Positions 1 to 8,838 of a stretch of DNA of 33,804 bases are shown here, one piece after another. The translations under genes were made by a program, and so were the position numbers. Location of the stretch: the NCBI RefSeq assembly GCF_001598415.1, contig NZ_BCYX01000040.1, positions 1 to 33,804 on the forward strand. The letters are read 5' to 3'. Every line of letters begins with the position of its first letter. Position 1 is the first letter of the stretch. The DNA is from Sphingomonas mali NBRC 15500. Lineage in GTDB: Bacteria > Pseudomonadota > Alphaproteobacteria > Sphingomonadales > Sphingomonadaceae. The notes below the pieces were generated by a model. The model searched no databases. It had not been told where the DNA came from and was given only the letters and a program-made list of their open reading frames with translations.

Positions 1-308
1 AGTTTTTCAACACAATCGGCCCAGATCCGGTCGTTCGATCACTGCAAAATAGGAATGGCAGGAAGTGGGCCGCGAGGAGACCGGCAGGTTTCGGGCAACC
101 AACGCAGGATTGCTGCCGTTACAGACGATAGTACGGCGGCGTCGGCTGCCGACCAGCATACGCCGTCCGGCAATCCGGATATTAGCGGCAGGTACTGCTG
201 GAAGCAGCCGTTCGGCACGCGATTTTTCATGTCAACGAACCTGAGTTCAGCACCCGAACAAAGAGATCGAGCGTCGCGGTGGATGCACGTGCAGCGGCGG
301 AACGCCCG
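1..308. other. Left flank without a supported gene; possible end of an insertion sequence
   Basis: I see no convincing gene between the window edge and the stop codon of the STAND protein. Short open frames exist on both strands but lack a ribosome binding site and any recognisable motif. The first bases read, on the minus strand, as a stretch ending in GATTGTGTTGAAAAACT. This resembles from memory the termini of some proteobacterial IS elements, and an IS end at the window edge is possible. The rest of that element would lie outside the window. Confidence 0.25.
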
Positions 309-3300
309 TCAGGGCCTCACCGGCCCCTTCTTTCCCGCCGCCTTCCCCGACGCCGGTTTGGTAGCCTTTTCCGCGGCCTTGCGCGTCTCGCTCTTCTTCT
401 TGACCGTCTTGGTATCAAGGCCACGACGGGTCAGGTCGATCCCGACGACGGCGAGATCCTCGACATCGGGATATTGGCTCGCAAGTACAGCCCAATGCTG
501 GCGCAGCGCCGCGAGCAGCGCCTCGAAAGTCTCGGCGCGGCCGCCACCCGGGAGATCCCAGCTCTGCTTGATGCCGACATAGACAAGCAGGAAAATGCCC
601 CGGCTCGAGCGAGCATCGCGCAGATAGTCACCGCCGAGCTGGACCTCCATGCGCTCGAACAGATGCGGACCCGTCCAATTGTCGGCGACCTTCAGCTCGA
701 CCGGGACTGGCGCGTCGAACCCTGCGCCGCGGAACCGCAAATCGGGGCGCTTGGCATCGGCAAGCTCTTCCTCGGGCGGGATGCTGTAGCGTCCTCCGGC
801 CCGATCGCGCAGCCAGCCGCCGATGAACTTGCGGAATTCGGTCTCTTGGTCGGTCCCCTGCAGAATCGAGGCGATGCTCTCGTCGCCATGCTCGAGATCG
901 TGTTTCAGCGCCTCGAGCCGCTCCACGCCGAAATACCAGAGCTCGCGGTGATTGGTCGGCGTAGCGACGCGCGCGTCGTTGAATTCCTTGACCTGGCCCG
1001 GAGTCCACGGCGCGAAGTCGGCATCGAGGGTCGCCTTGGTCTTAGCGTGAAAGCCCATCCACGGCCGTGACTTCACCGCCGGGTGCGCGCGCTCCATTTC
1101 CATGAGCGCGAGATAGGCTTCCTTGCCCGGCGTCTCGCGGATGAACGAGAAGAGCGCGTTGCGCGCATCCTGGGCGTCGTCACGCAAGCCCGGCGAATAG
1201 ACGCCGCCGCCGGACCGCTCGATATCCTCTTCCTCGCGGATGTATTTCGCCATGAGCAGGTAGAGCGTCTTCATGTGCTCGACGGTGCGATAGGCGAGCC
1301 GCGCCCGGCCCTCCTGCTGGCGGCCGCCGAGCAGCGCGACGACGAAGCGCAGCGCGAGGTTGGTCTGTTCCGCGGGATCGTTCAGCGCGGCGAGGCGCGC
1401 CGCGACGGCAGGGATCGCGGCGTCGGGATCGACACCGACCCAGGTCGCGTACCAGGTCGGGGTGAAGTCCGGGTCATATTTCGCCGCCGCCTTGCGCGCG
1501 GCGATCTTGGCGATATCCGCGTCCGGCACCGACGAGCCCTGCACGACCGACAGGAGATAGCCAAGATTGCGCGGATTGATGCGCTTCGCGCGCAAGGCGG
1601 GCAGCAATGCCGGGGCAATCTGATCGCGCGCGAACGCGCCATGCCAGGCCATGTCGTACAAGACATAATGGCTCTCGCCGTCGGTCTGCTCAACCTTGAG
1701 CTCGTGCCGGATCTCGGTCAGCAACACGTCGGCGACCGCATCGGGAAATGCAGAATAGAGGTCCGGCAGCCAGTCCGGAAAGCCGTTCAGCTCCGCCAGC
1801 CCATAGCGCGCCGCCTTCGCGGCATCTTCCGGCGTCAGCGTCGTGAGCCAGTCCTCCGCCTCGCGCGCCTCGATCGCGATCCCGGTCAGGCCGAAGATCA
1901 CCGTATAGGGCGTCTGGTTGGTCGACGCGCCCTGGGATTGGGTGAGGGGCTTGAACTCGCGCCAGAAGCGGACGGCGGCGTCGCGGTAGGCACTCGCGAC
2001 CGGCTCGCCATAGGTGTTGACTAGCGAGCGCCAATTGCCATCGGTCCAGTGGTTGTGATCGTCCCTGCCCGCGGAACGCATCCGCTCCATCAGGTAGGCC
2101 TGGTCCTGGGTCATGATCGCGGGCTTGCCGGGATGCCGGATCTGGTCGACGCGCTCGGCCAGAAGCCTCTTGTCCTGCTCGAGGCGCTTCTTCTGGGCAG
2201 CCGCGATCCGGGCGTCCCGCCGTTTCCACTGCGCCTCCTGCTTGCGGAATTCCGCAAGCTGGTCCGCAGGCGGGTGCAAGAGCGATTCCAGCTTGGCGGC
2301 GAGGGTCTCATCCGTAGCGGCAAGCCGCTTCAGCCGTTCGCGCAATTTGCGCGGCCGCTTGGCCGCGACAAAAAGCCAGAAGGCGAGGGTCAGCGCAACG
2401 AGGCGATCGTCGAGCAGCGCCCGGTTCTCGATGTCGACCGCAATGGTGTCGATGCTATCCGGCGCGAAGGCCCAGTAGCGACCGAAGATCGCGACGTGCC
2501 ACCAGTCGACAAGGCGCTGATCCTTCTTGGCCTCGCGCCATGCCCGCTCCTGTTCGACCGAGTGCCAGAACAGCGTATGGTTCAGCTCTGGCCACCCCTG
2601 CACGAGCTCGGGCAGGTCCTTGCGGATCTCCTCGAAATGGCTGCGACCATAGTCGCTGGCGATCGGGAGCAGTCGGAGCGCGGTCAGCGTCGATGGCGCC
2701 AGCGCCGCCGGATCGCGCACCTCGATCAGGCGCACGGCGGCGCGCGCGACCGTCGCGGCGAGCCAGCCATAAGCCTTCGAAATCTCGCAATGCCGCTCCT
2801 CGACCACAGGTTCGCGGAGCAGAAGCTCGACAAGGCCAGCCATCAGCCCGCCGAGCAGCGCGACCGGGAGCTCGTCGACCAGATGGCCGAGCGGATCGGC
2901 TAAGGGATCGACCGAATGCGGGTTTTTCCACGCTGTGGCCTCAAGCGCCTGCAACAGCCAGGCGATCGCCGCTTCCTCATGGGGGAGATCGGCCAGCAGC
3001 TCGCCGAGCCAGTCGCGGCACAGCCCCGGCCCCTCCGCGAGAAAGGCCTGTCGGATGTCCGCGGCGTCGGCGGGCGTGCCGACCGAGAGGACTGCGCGGA
3101 TTGCCGCGATGCGCGTGTATTTCGAGCGCGACGTCAGCGCGAAATGCTTGGCCTTGGCGGCAAGCGCGTCGATGCCGCCCTGATAGACCATGCGCAGCAG
3201 GAACCAAGTGATGTCGTTGTCCGCAGCGTATTGGTCGAGGAGCGCACCGATCTCGTCTGCGAGATCGGGGTTCGCGAAGCGCTGGACCGCCTGATATTCC

Positions 3301-4715
3301 ATCATCGTGCGGCCATGCGCCGGCTGCGCGACCTGTTCGCAGGTCTGCCGCAGGATGTGACGCCGCGTGTCGAAGGGCAGCTTGGCGGGGTCGCCGCCTT
3401 CGAACAGAATCTCGGGCGCGAGCGCCACGACCTTGTCGAGGATCCGCCGATCGAGCGCCGCCAGCCAGGGCAGCACCGGTCGCATCGTCGGCACGATCAC
3501 CTCAATGCCGTATTGCTTGCGGAAGAACAGCCCTTCGATCTTCGCGCGCGAGCCTTCGTCGACCAGCAGCGCGTGCAGCCATTCGGCGGTCAGATATTCG
3601 CGCACCGAGCGATGGTGGAACCGGACCGTCCCGTAGATGCCGGGGTCGAAAATCGGCCGGGAAAGCAGGGTCGCGCAGTCCTGGTCGTTCCAGTCGGTGA
3701 GGACGTCCTTGATCGGCAGGCCCTTGCTGTTCTGATTGCCATCGGGAACCCGGACGGCGGATTCTTGGCAGAGCGTGGTGGCAGCGGCGACGAGGCGGGC
3801 TCCCCCGCGGATACGGTCGACCGCGATCGGCCGCGCGTCCGCGCGGTCCTGGTCCCGCTCCTCTAGACGCTTCGTGATGCTGCTCGTCATCAGGTCGAGC
3901 CGCGAGCCGATCCGCTGGTGATCGTTCCAGAACTCGACCGTCTCGGCGAGATCGAGCGGCCTGGTCGTGAACGACCACGCTTCGGCGCGCTCCAAGGCCT
4001 TGGTGAAGGCCTTGATGTCGGTCACGCCCTTGGCGACCGCGAAGATCTCGATCTGGGCGCCGTGCAGATCCTCGAGGGTCACGATGCGGAACGGGGCGTG
4101 CTTATTCTCTTGCTTTGCCGCGGTCTCGACCGCGACGGCATATTCCCCCTGTGGCGCGGGCGCCTCGTCGGGCGCCTTCGCCGGCGCATCCCAGCGCAGG
4201 TTGGTCCGGCACAGGAGGAGGTCGGTCGCAGGGCGCCACGCCTCCGTGCGACCCGTGATGACGATATGAGTGCGCTGCAGGGCGCGCTCGATCCGCTTGC
4301 CGATGCGGCGGATGGCGCGCTCAAAATCCTTGGGGTCGCGCAGGCGCGCCTCGTCGACGGAATCGAGGAAAAGCCAGCCTTGATCGCCCGACTTGAGCCA
4401 GGCCTCGAACTCCTCGAGATCCCCTTCCTCGAAGCTGGTCTCGAAATCGTCGACGACATGCTCGATGCGCAGGAAGAAGGCCGGCTTCCCCTCGCTGCGC
4501 TGGCGACGGCAGATATGCCGGATCTCCTCGGTCTTCCCCGAACCGGCCTCGGCCAGCACGATGACGCGCGGCTCGGCAAGGAGATCCGTCCAGCGCGTAG
4601 ATGCCTCGCGCGCGAACAGGTGCACCATCTTCGCCTCGTCACCATCCTCATCGGAGGTGGCGAGATCGCGAAAGGTACGATCCAGTTCAATGAAGTCGTC
4701 GAGGTTTCCAGACAT
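309..4715 (-). CDS. Giant STAND/NACHT-like NTPase with C-terminal PD-(D/E)xK-like nuclease site, putative defence protein
   Basis: This 1468-residue protein has the layout of a signal-transducing NTPase that controls an effector. Seen directly: a Walker A motif AEAGSGKT (residues 55-62), a Walker B-like segment WLFLDSVDEA (114-123), and an ITGRTEAW strand near 153 where STAND proteins have their sensor arginine. A motif FHHRSVREYLTAEWL follows, like the F-H-x-S-x-x-E-Y-L-A-A signature at the end of NACHT modules. A long alpha-helical middle, possibly HEAT-like and suited to sensing a target, comes next. The C-terminus has D1325, E1340 and K1342 (PDLRF then PVELK), with Q1359 and Y1364 after them, as in PD-(D/E)xK nucleases. 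A lysine/alanine-rich tail closes the protein. The ATG at 4715 has no clear Shine-Dalgarno sequence; the N-terminal segment before the P-loop fits this start. It lies downstream of the relaxase operon on the same strand, after a 332-bp gap. By analogy with Avs and bNACHT proteins it may be an anti-phage sensor-effector. The NTPase call is firm, the nuclease call good, the role inferred. Confidence 0.85.
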   Translation of the reverse strand: MSGNLDDFIELDRTFRDLATSDEDGDEAKMVHLFAREASTRWTDLLAEPRVIVLAEAGSGKTEEIRHICRRQRSEGKPAFFLRIEHVVDDFETSFEEGDLEEFEAWLKSGDQGWLFLDSVDEARLRDPKDFERAIRRIGKRIERALQRTHIVITGRTEAWRPATDLLLCRTNLRWDAPAKAPDEAPAPQGEYAVAVETAAKQENKHAPFRIVTLEDLHGAQIEIFAVAKGVTDIKAFTKALERAEAWSFTTRPLDLAETVEFWNDHQRIGSRLDLMTSSITKRLEERDQDRADARPIAVDRIRGGARLVAAATTLCQESAVRVPDGNQNSKGLPIKDVLTDWNDQDCATLLSRPIFDPGIYGTVRFHHRSVREYLTAEWLHALLVDEGSRAKIEGLFFRKQYGIEVIVPTMRPVLPWLAALDRRILDKVVALAPEILFEGGDPAKLPFDTRRHILRQTCEQVAQPAHGRTMMEYQAVQRFANPDLADEIGALLDQYAADNDITWFLLRMVYQGGIDALAAKAKHFALTSRSKYTRIAAIRAVLSVGTPADAADIRQAFLAEGPGLCRDWLGELLADLPHEEAAIAWLLQALEATAWKNPHSVDPLADPLGHLVDELPVALLGGLMAGLVELLLREPVVEERHCEISKAYGWLAATVARAAVRLIEVRDPAALAPSTLTALRLLPIASDYGRSHFEEIRKDLPELVQGWPELNHTLFWHSVEQERAWREAKKDQRLVDWWHVAIFGRYWAFAPDSIDTIAVDIENRALLDDRLVALTLAFWLFVAAKRPRKLRERLKRLAATDETLAAKLESLLHPPADQLAEFRKQEAQWKRRDARIAAAQKKRLEQDKRLLAERVDQIRHPGKPAIMTQDQAYLMERMRSAGRDDHNHWTDGNWRSLVNTYGEPVASAYRDAAVRFWREFKPLTQSQGASTNQTPYTVIFGLTGIAIEAREAEDWLTTLTPEDAAKAARYGLAELNGFPDWLPDLYSAFPDAVADVLLTEIRHELKVEQTDGESHYVLYDMAWHGAFARDQIAPALLPALRAKRINPRNLGYLLSVVQGSSVPDADIAKIAARKAAAKYDPDFTPTWYATWVGVDPDAAIPAVAARLAALNDPAEQTNLALRFVVALLGGRQQEGRARLAYRTVEHMKTLYLLMAKYIREEEDIERSGGGVYSPGLRDDAQDARNALFSFIRETPGKEAYLALMEMERAHPAVKSRPWMGFHAKTKATLDADFAPWTPGQVKEFNDARVATPTNHRELWYFGVERLEALKHDLEHGDESIASILQGTDQETEFRKFIGGWLRDRAGGRYSIPPEEELADAKRPDLRFRGAGFDAPVPVELKVADNWTGPHLFERMEVQLGGDYLRDARSSRGIFLLVYVGIKQSWDLPGGGRAETFEALLAALRQHWAVLASQYPDVEDLAVVGIDLTRRGLDTKTVKKKSETRKAAEKATKPASGKAAGKKGPVRP

Positions 4716-5047
4716 GGCAGGGATATAGTCGTTACGGCCCTAATCCACACGGGGGGATACCGCGAAAAGCGCGCCGAAATGCTAATCTCGGACGATCGAA
4801 ATAGATCGGCGCCGGCAGCGCGAGCATCGTCCCCGTATCGCTTTCCGACGCACCTGGACGGGTCGCTGACTGACCGGCAGGTTATGCGCCGGAAGCCGCC
4901 ATACAGCGGTGCCGCAAGGAAAGGCAGATTTGTCCCAATCTCAGCCGTTCCCGCACGCGCTGCGAGCGAGATGAATGAACGACGGCTTTCGGGATCGCAG
5001 GCCGACAGGTTGGATGGCTGGTGTTGGGGCGCCAAGCGGACGATCAG
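4716..5047. promoter_or_regulatory. 332-bp leader between the HTH gene and the STAND gene, likely promoter region
   Basis: No gene is supported here on either strand. The gap separates the relaxase operon from the large STAND gene, so the latter probably has its own promoter. I could not single out convincing -35/-10 boxes. A small inverted repeat CGATC-GAAATA-GATCG lies near 4793-4808 and could be an operator. Confidence 0.35.
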
Positions 5048-5320
5048 CTAAACCAATCCGCGACGACCTTCGATGAACGCTTTGAGCGACGCGAAGATCA
5101 CCAGGGTCGAGCTTCCGACCTTGACCACGTCGATCTCGCCCGCGGCGATGAGCTCGTATAGTTTGCTGCGGCCGATACCGGTCAGCTCGACGGCACGGCG
5201 AATACGCACCGTGATCGGCTCGCCGGGTACCTCCTGCACGAGCTCGGCCTTGGCGCGCGCCGTGGCTGCCTCGACCTGGTCACGAAAGCTGGCGCCAGGC
5301 CCTATCTTCCCGGAGGTCAT
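5048..5320 (-). CDS. Small helix-turn-helix (excisionase/AlpA-like) DNA-binding protein
   Basis: The 90-residue product has a charged N-terminal helix and then a MerR/excisionase-type winged helix: the segment from about residue 40 (RIRRAVELTGIGRSKLYEL) followed by IAAGEIDVVKVGSSTLV is the usual helix-turn-helix plus wing, ending in a short helix with FIEGRR. Proteins of this kind act as excision factors or local repressors in integrative elements. Its ATG overlaps the stop of the upstream ribbon-helix-helix gene as ATGA (5317-5320), so the two are probably translationally coupled and belong to the relaxase operon. The target site is unknown. Confidence 0.75.
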   Translation of the reverse strand: MTSGKIGPGASFRDQVEAATARAKAELVQEVPGEPITVRIRRAVELTGIGRSKLYELIAAGEIDVVKVGSSTLVIFASLKAFIEGRRGLV

Positions 5321-5730
5321 TGGACAGTCCGTTCCTTATCGAGTGTGAGCAGTTCGGCGTCGAACGACGACAGTCGCTCGGCGATCTCGTTGATGAAAGC
5401 AGCGTGCAGCTTTGCGCCGAGCGCGTGCGCTTCCTCGCTGATCGGCGGCAGGCTGGCGGTTACCACCAGCTGATGCTTGATCAGCCTCGACACGCCCTCC
5501 CAAAGCAGATCGAGGCTATGCCGCAGGCGCGCAACGTTGCGCTCCATCCGCGTTATCCGCGCGAGCACCGCCTCGCCCGCGCTCGGCGCGTCGCGCCGAT
5601 CGAACCATGCCTCCAGCGCCTCGACCAGGATCTCCGACCGGGCGCGGCCCGAACTCTTCGCGACCATGTCGAGACGCTTCGCGAGCTGTTCGGTGAGGAA
5701 AAGCTGGTGGCGGGTCTTGAAGGTCTTCAT
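5317..5730 (-). CDS. Ribbon-helix-helix (CopG-like) protein of the mobilization operon
   Basis: The 137-residue product starts MKTFKTRHQLFLTEQLAKRL and continues with SSGRARSEILVEALEAW. That is a beta strand plus two helices, typical of CopG/MetJ-type DNA-binding proteins. The rest is helical (ITRMERNVARLRHSLDLLWEG). In alphaproteobacterial conjugative elements a protein like this sits between the relaxase and the coupling-protein gene and may bind oriT or regulate transfer genes. I prefer the ATG at 5730 because AGGACG lies 8 nt upstream. An in-frame ATG at 5817 would add 29 residues but has no ribosome binding site. The stop overlaps the next start as ATGA. The expected next gene, a TraG/VirD4 coupling protein, is absent. 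Confidence 0.75.
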   Translation of the reverse strand: MKTFKTRHQLFLTEQLAKRLDMVAKSSGRARSEILVEALEAWFDRRDAPSAGEAVLARITRMERNVARLRHSLDLLWEGVSRLIKHQLVVTASLPPISEEAHALGAKLHAAFINEIAERLSSFDAELLTLDKERTVQ

Positions 5731-5837
5731 GGGCGGCGTCCTGTCGGTGCGGATCGCGCGGATGATGGTGTTATCATGCACTCGCGCGAAGAGCGCTGTG
5801 GGGAGGGCTTCGGCCATTTACGGCTATTTGCGGTGGG

Positions 5838-7859
5838 TCAGCCGATGCTTGGACCCGAGCGCTGGCGCCCGAAGGTCCAGTTCACGCCGCCGTCGCGGAC
5901 GATGCCGCCGACCTGCTGCCCGATCCTCCGCTCAAGCACATCTGACCACGGCACCAGGGTGAACTCATGCGAGCGCTGGACGAGGCCGAACTTCTCCGAG
6001 CCGATGGTGACCTTGCGCGCGAGCACGCCGCGCACTTCCTGACCGCGCCTGGCTTCGGCGAAGTCGAGCCCGAGCTCATCGCTCAGGCGGCTCGCAACCG
6101 CGGCCAGTTCGCGGGTGCGCAGCCGCGCGACAAGATCGGCCGGCATGAAGGCCTCGCCGCCCCTCTCCTCGCCAATCCCTTCGCGCAACAGCCAAAGCTG
6201 CCGGGCTCTCAGTGCCTCGCGCAGCTCGGTACCGAACCCGTGGTCGACAAGGGGGAGCGGCTCGGTGCTGACGAGTTCCTGGTCGAGCCAGGTCGGGCCC
6301 GAGCGATGCGCCAGATTACTCACCCGCTCGTCGACCAGCGTCTCGATGGTGAGCGGCGCGTCGACGATCCGCTTGCGCTGATGCGCTTCGAGCCGGTCGA
6401 GATGATCGGGCGCGATCTTCCAGCTGCCGTCCGGCAATCGTTCGACCGACCCGCCGGCCCGGCGCAACGCTTCGAGCCGGCGGATATGCGTTTCGGCAAA
6501 GCGGTCGGTCGCCATCGCATCGTGCTTCAGATGATGGTCGACCGAGTAGATTCCGCCACTCGCGGTCGCGACCTCGGCGATGGTGCGATCCGAGGCGCGG
6601 ATATCGAGGGGCCTGGGTGCGAGCCTGACGAGGCTACCCACCATCGCCGCATCACGCGTCGTGCCGATGTCTACATAGTGCGTCCGGCCATCGATCCCGT
6701 CGACCAGCAGGAAGCGGCGATCGTGATGCGCGTCGGCGGCCCCGAACCGGACGACCTTGCCGACCAGCACCGACTGATCGAGCGGATCGCGGATGTCATA
6801 GAGCTCGGGCCGGCGGTCGAGCCCAGTCTTTGCCATCTCGTGGTGCATCGTGCGGATGATGTCGCCGCGACGGCCCATCGCCGTCAGCGTCGCCTCTGCC
6901 GCCGGGTCGAGCGACCAGACGAGCGGCCTTTCCCGGCTCGCTATCTCCATCGTTTCGAGCGCGCGCGCGCGTGCGACCAGCAATTGCTGGAAGCTCGGGT
7001 CGGCGCCGGTCGCCAGCGACAGATCGACACGACCTTCATGCGCGCGCTCTAACAAGGCCCGGTCGAGCCGCGTCAGCCGCTCGGCGTCGACTTCCTGCCG
7101 GAGTTGCTCGTGGACTTCGCGCTCGGTCTGGGGTCCGAGCGCGCGCGTCATGATCTCGGACGCGCGATGACGGATGCCGTGCGCGATATAATCGCCGGCG
7201 ATGTTGAGCGTCTTGCCGTCCTCGGTCCTGCCCCTGACCAGGATATGCGTGTGGGGATGGCCGGTATCGTGGTGGTCGATCGCGATCCAGTCGAGCGTCG
7301 TGCCGAGATCCCGTTCCATCTGCGCCATCAGGTCGCGCGTGAACGGCTTCAGGTCGGTGAACTCGCGGCCGTCCTCGGCCGAGACGATGAAGCGGAACTG
7401 GTGCCGGTCGCCGCTGCCGCGCTCGAGGAACGCCTTGCCGTCGGCATCGTCATTGAAGGTCGAATAGACCCGCCCCTCCTCACCGTCGCGCGCGATCCCG
7501 TCACGTTGGAGATAGCGGAAGTGCGCGACCGTGGCTGGCCCCTTCCCCGCGAGCTTCACGACCCGCGCCTTGACCGTCACCCGGCGGGGCCGGACCCGCA
7601 TGCCCAGGCCGCGGTCCAATGACCAGCCAGACCCGCGCGAAAAGGTCGCCGCGAGTTTCGCGCCGCGCCCGCGCGCATTGAAGCGGCCGGATGGTTGTCG
7701 GGCGGAGCCATTGGCGGCGCTGTTCGCGCCGAGCGATACCCTGCCGGCACGCGTCGCGCGGGCAAGGATTTGCGACCGCAGTTTCGGCGCGCGCGGCTTG
7801 CCGCCGCGCGACCGCATGCGCCCGAGCCGGGGCTCGAAAAGGTCGGTGTCGTCCGTCAT
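5838..7859 (-). CDS. Relaxase/mobilization nuclease of the DUF3363 (VirD2/RlxS-like) family
   Basis: The 673-residue protein would nick the element at oriT and lead the single strand during conjugative transfer. Seen directly: a basic N-terminus (RSRGGKPRAPKLRSQ), an HFRYLQRDG motif whose Y116 is a candidate catalytic tyrosine, and the metal-binding histidine motif DHHDTGHPHTH (residues 195-205) followed by ILVRGRTEDGKTLNI, the signature of VirD2-type relaxases. The long C-terminal part matches what I know of DUF3363 relaxases. The ATG at 7859 is chosen because the residues before it look unlike coding sequence; the Shine-Dalgarno sequence is weak. A ribbon-helix-helix gene and an HTH gene follow on the same strand. 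No type IV secretion genes follow in this window, so transfer would need help from another element. Confidence 0.85.
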   Translation of the reverse strand: MTDDTDLFEPRLGRMRSRGGKPRAPKLRSQILARATRAGRVSLGANSAANGSARQPSGRFNARGRGAKLAATFSRGSGWSLDRGLGMRVRPRRVTVKARVVKLAGKGPATVAHFRYLQRDGIARDGEEGRVYSTFNDDADGKAFLERGSGDRHQFRFIVSAEDGREFTDLKPFTRDLMAQMERDLGTTLDWIAIDHHDTGHPHTHILVRGRTEDGKTLNIAGDYIAHGIRHRASEIMTRALGPQTEREVHEQLRQEVDAERLTRLDRALLERAHEGRVDLSLATGADPSFQQLLVARARALETMEIASRERPLVWSLDPAAEATLTAMGRRGDIIRTMHHEMAKTGLDRRPELYDIRDPLDQSVLVGKVVRFGAADAHHDRRFLLVDGIDGRTHYVDIGTTRDAAMVGSLVRLAPRPLDIRASDRTIAEVATASGGIYSVDHHLKHDAMATDRFAETHIRRLEALRRAGGSVERLPDGSWKIAPDHLDRLEAHQRKRIVDAPLTIETLVDERVSNLAHRSGPTWLDQELVSTEPLPLVDHGFGTELREALRARQLWLLREGIGEERGGEAFMPADLVARLRTRELAAVASRLSDELGLDFAEARRGQEVRGVLARKVTIGSEKFGLVQRSHEFTLVPWSDVLERRIGQQVGGIVRDGGVNWTFGRQRSGPSIG

Positions 7860-8018
7860 CAGCGAGGATATGGCGCACCGTTCGGATCGGCTAAAGTATC
7901 TCGCGCAGAACTGGCGGAACAGCGCCATCCGGCAGGTGCCATGGGCCTGACAGTCTCCCTGAGGCGCGCGCCGCGAGACAAACCGGCTCTACATAAAACG
8001 ATGTGCAGACAATCATTT

Positions 8019-8050
8019 AGCCCGCTAAATACGGCGAGCCGTTGCGGGCT
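8019..8050. other. Nested inverted repeat upstream of the relaxase, candidate oriT or leader hairpin
   Basis: Outer arms AGCCCGC (8019-8025) and GCGGGCT (8044-8050) enclose a smaller hairpin ACGG-CGAG-CCGT (8031-8042). The structure lies in the 330-bp gap upstream of the relaxase, a usual position for oriT. It has no T-tract, which argues against a simple terminator. Assignment to oriT is by position only; no nic consensus was recognised. Confidence 0.35.
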
Positions 8051-8136
8051 TTATCTTGCTGTCCCTTTTTCCCTCTCCTGCCGGCCTTTCACCCCTTTCG
8101 CCCGCCCACCTTCTCAACTCGCCGAGGACACAAAAA

Positions 8137-8172
8137 GCCGGGACGCGATGCCTGTCGACACCGCGTCCCGGC
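8137..8172 (-). terminator. Intrinsic terminator of the 119-residue hypothetical gene
   Basis: Perfect 11-bp arms GCCGGGACGCG (8137-8147) and CGCGTCCCGGC (8162-8172) enclose a 14-nt loop. On the minus strand the hairpin is followed directly by TTTTT (8132-8136). It lies 18 bp after the stop codon of the gene ending at 8191, exactly where a Rho-independent terminator for that gene should be. Confidence 0.85.
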
Positions 8173-8190
8173 CCTGGTCTTTCGCTGCCA

Positions 8191-8550
8191 TCAATGCCGC
8201 GTTTCGAATGCTTTTCGTGCTGCCGTGGCATCCGAAAACGCCTGCCGGCCCATCATTCCATGCGCCATTCCCTCGCCATCGACGATGCACATTGCGACGA
8301 ACCAACGCCCATCGATCACGCCCAGAACTGCGACCCGATCGAGGTCGAAAGCATCATCATCCTGCGCTTCGTACGACCCAATCCAGCGCTCCTCGATCCG
8401 TGCTTCCCAGTGAAAATCCATGTCCTCCGCCTCGATGAAGCGCTGCGCCAGGCCTTCGGCCGCGCCGCGCCCGAACTCCAGTTCGAGCCCTGCGATCAAC
8501 GTTGCCATCACGCGATCGACATTGTGCGAAATCGGTTGAAACATGGTCAT
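8191..8550 (-). CDS. Conserved-looking small acidic hypothetical protein of the mobile backbone
   Basis: The 119-residue product is not recognised. It is acidic, with a helical first half (ATLIAGLELEFGRGAAEGL) and a likely beta-rich second half (VAVLGVIDGRWFVAMCIVDGEG). The central segment FHWEARIEERWIGSYE looks like strand-forming sequence. There is no signal peptide or membrane segment. The start is well supported: GGAGG lies 6 nt before the ATG at 8550, and a textbook terminator follows the stop. It sits between the relaxase and DUF736 genes and is a stand-alone transcription unit. Function unknown. Confidence 0.7.
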   Translation of the reverse strand: MTMFQPISHNVDRVMATLIAGLELEFGRGAAEGLAQRFIEAEDMDFHWEARIEERWIGSYEAQDDDAFDLDRVAVLGVIDGRWFVAMCIVDGEGMAHGMMGRQAFSDATAARKAFETRH

Positions 8551-8838
8551 GCGAACCTCCGTTCAAGACGTCCTCATTGTCGAAGACGCCCTCTCGACGG
8601 CGGTCGGCGGCGCGGCTGTCAGGGCCGCTGGAGCGAAGCGGAAGCGCCGCGTCAGCGGCGGCGGAGGAACCGATTTGCGCAGCAAATTGGAGGGGCCGCC
8701 GGCCTTGTACAGCCGTGCCGCCGGCCGCCATGCTCGGACGAGCCGAGACGAGCCCTCCCACCCTAGGCACAAAACGATGTCCGCTATTGCGTGGAACGCT
8801 GTCCTTGCCGATGGTGTCAGCGCGCAGGGGACAGGACG

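Noticed and set aside
55..1070. Long plus-strand open frames opposite the end of the STAND gene
   Set aside because: They mirror the coding frame of the STAND protein, have arginine-rich low-information translations, and lack start signals or motifs. Such frames are common in very GC-rich DNA.
8543..8770. Plus-strand frame with a VLIVEDAL segment like the start of a response regulator
   Set aside because: The similarity covers only a few residues; the rest is low-complexity basic and glycine-rich sequence without the phosphorylation site or the fold.
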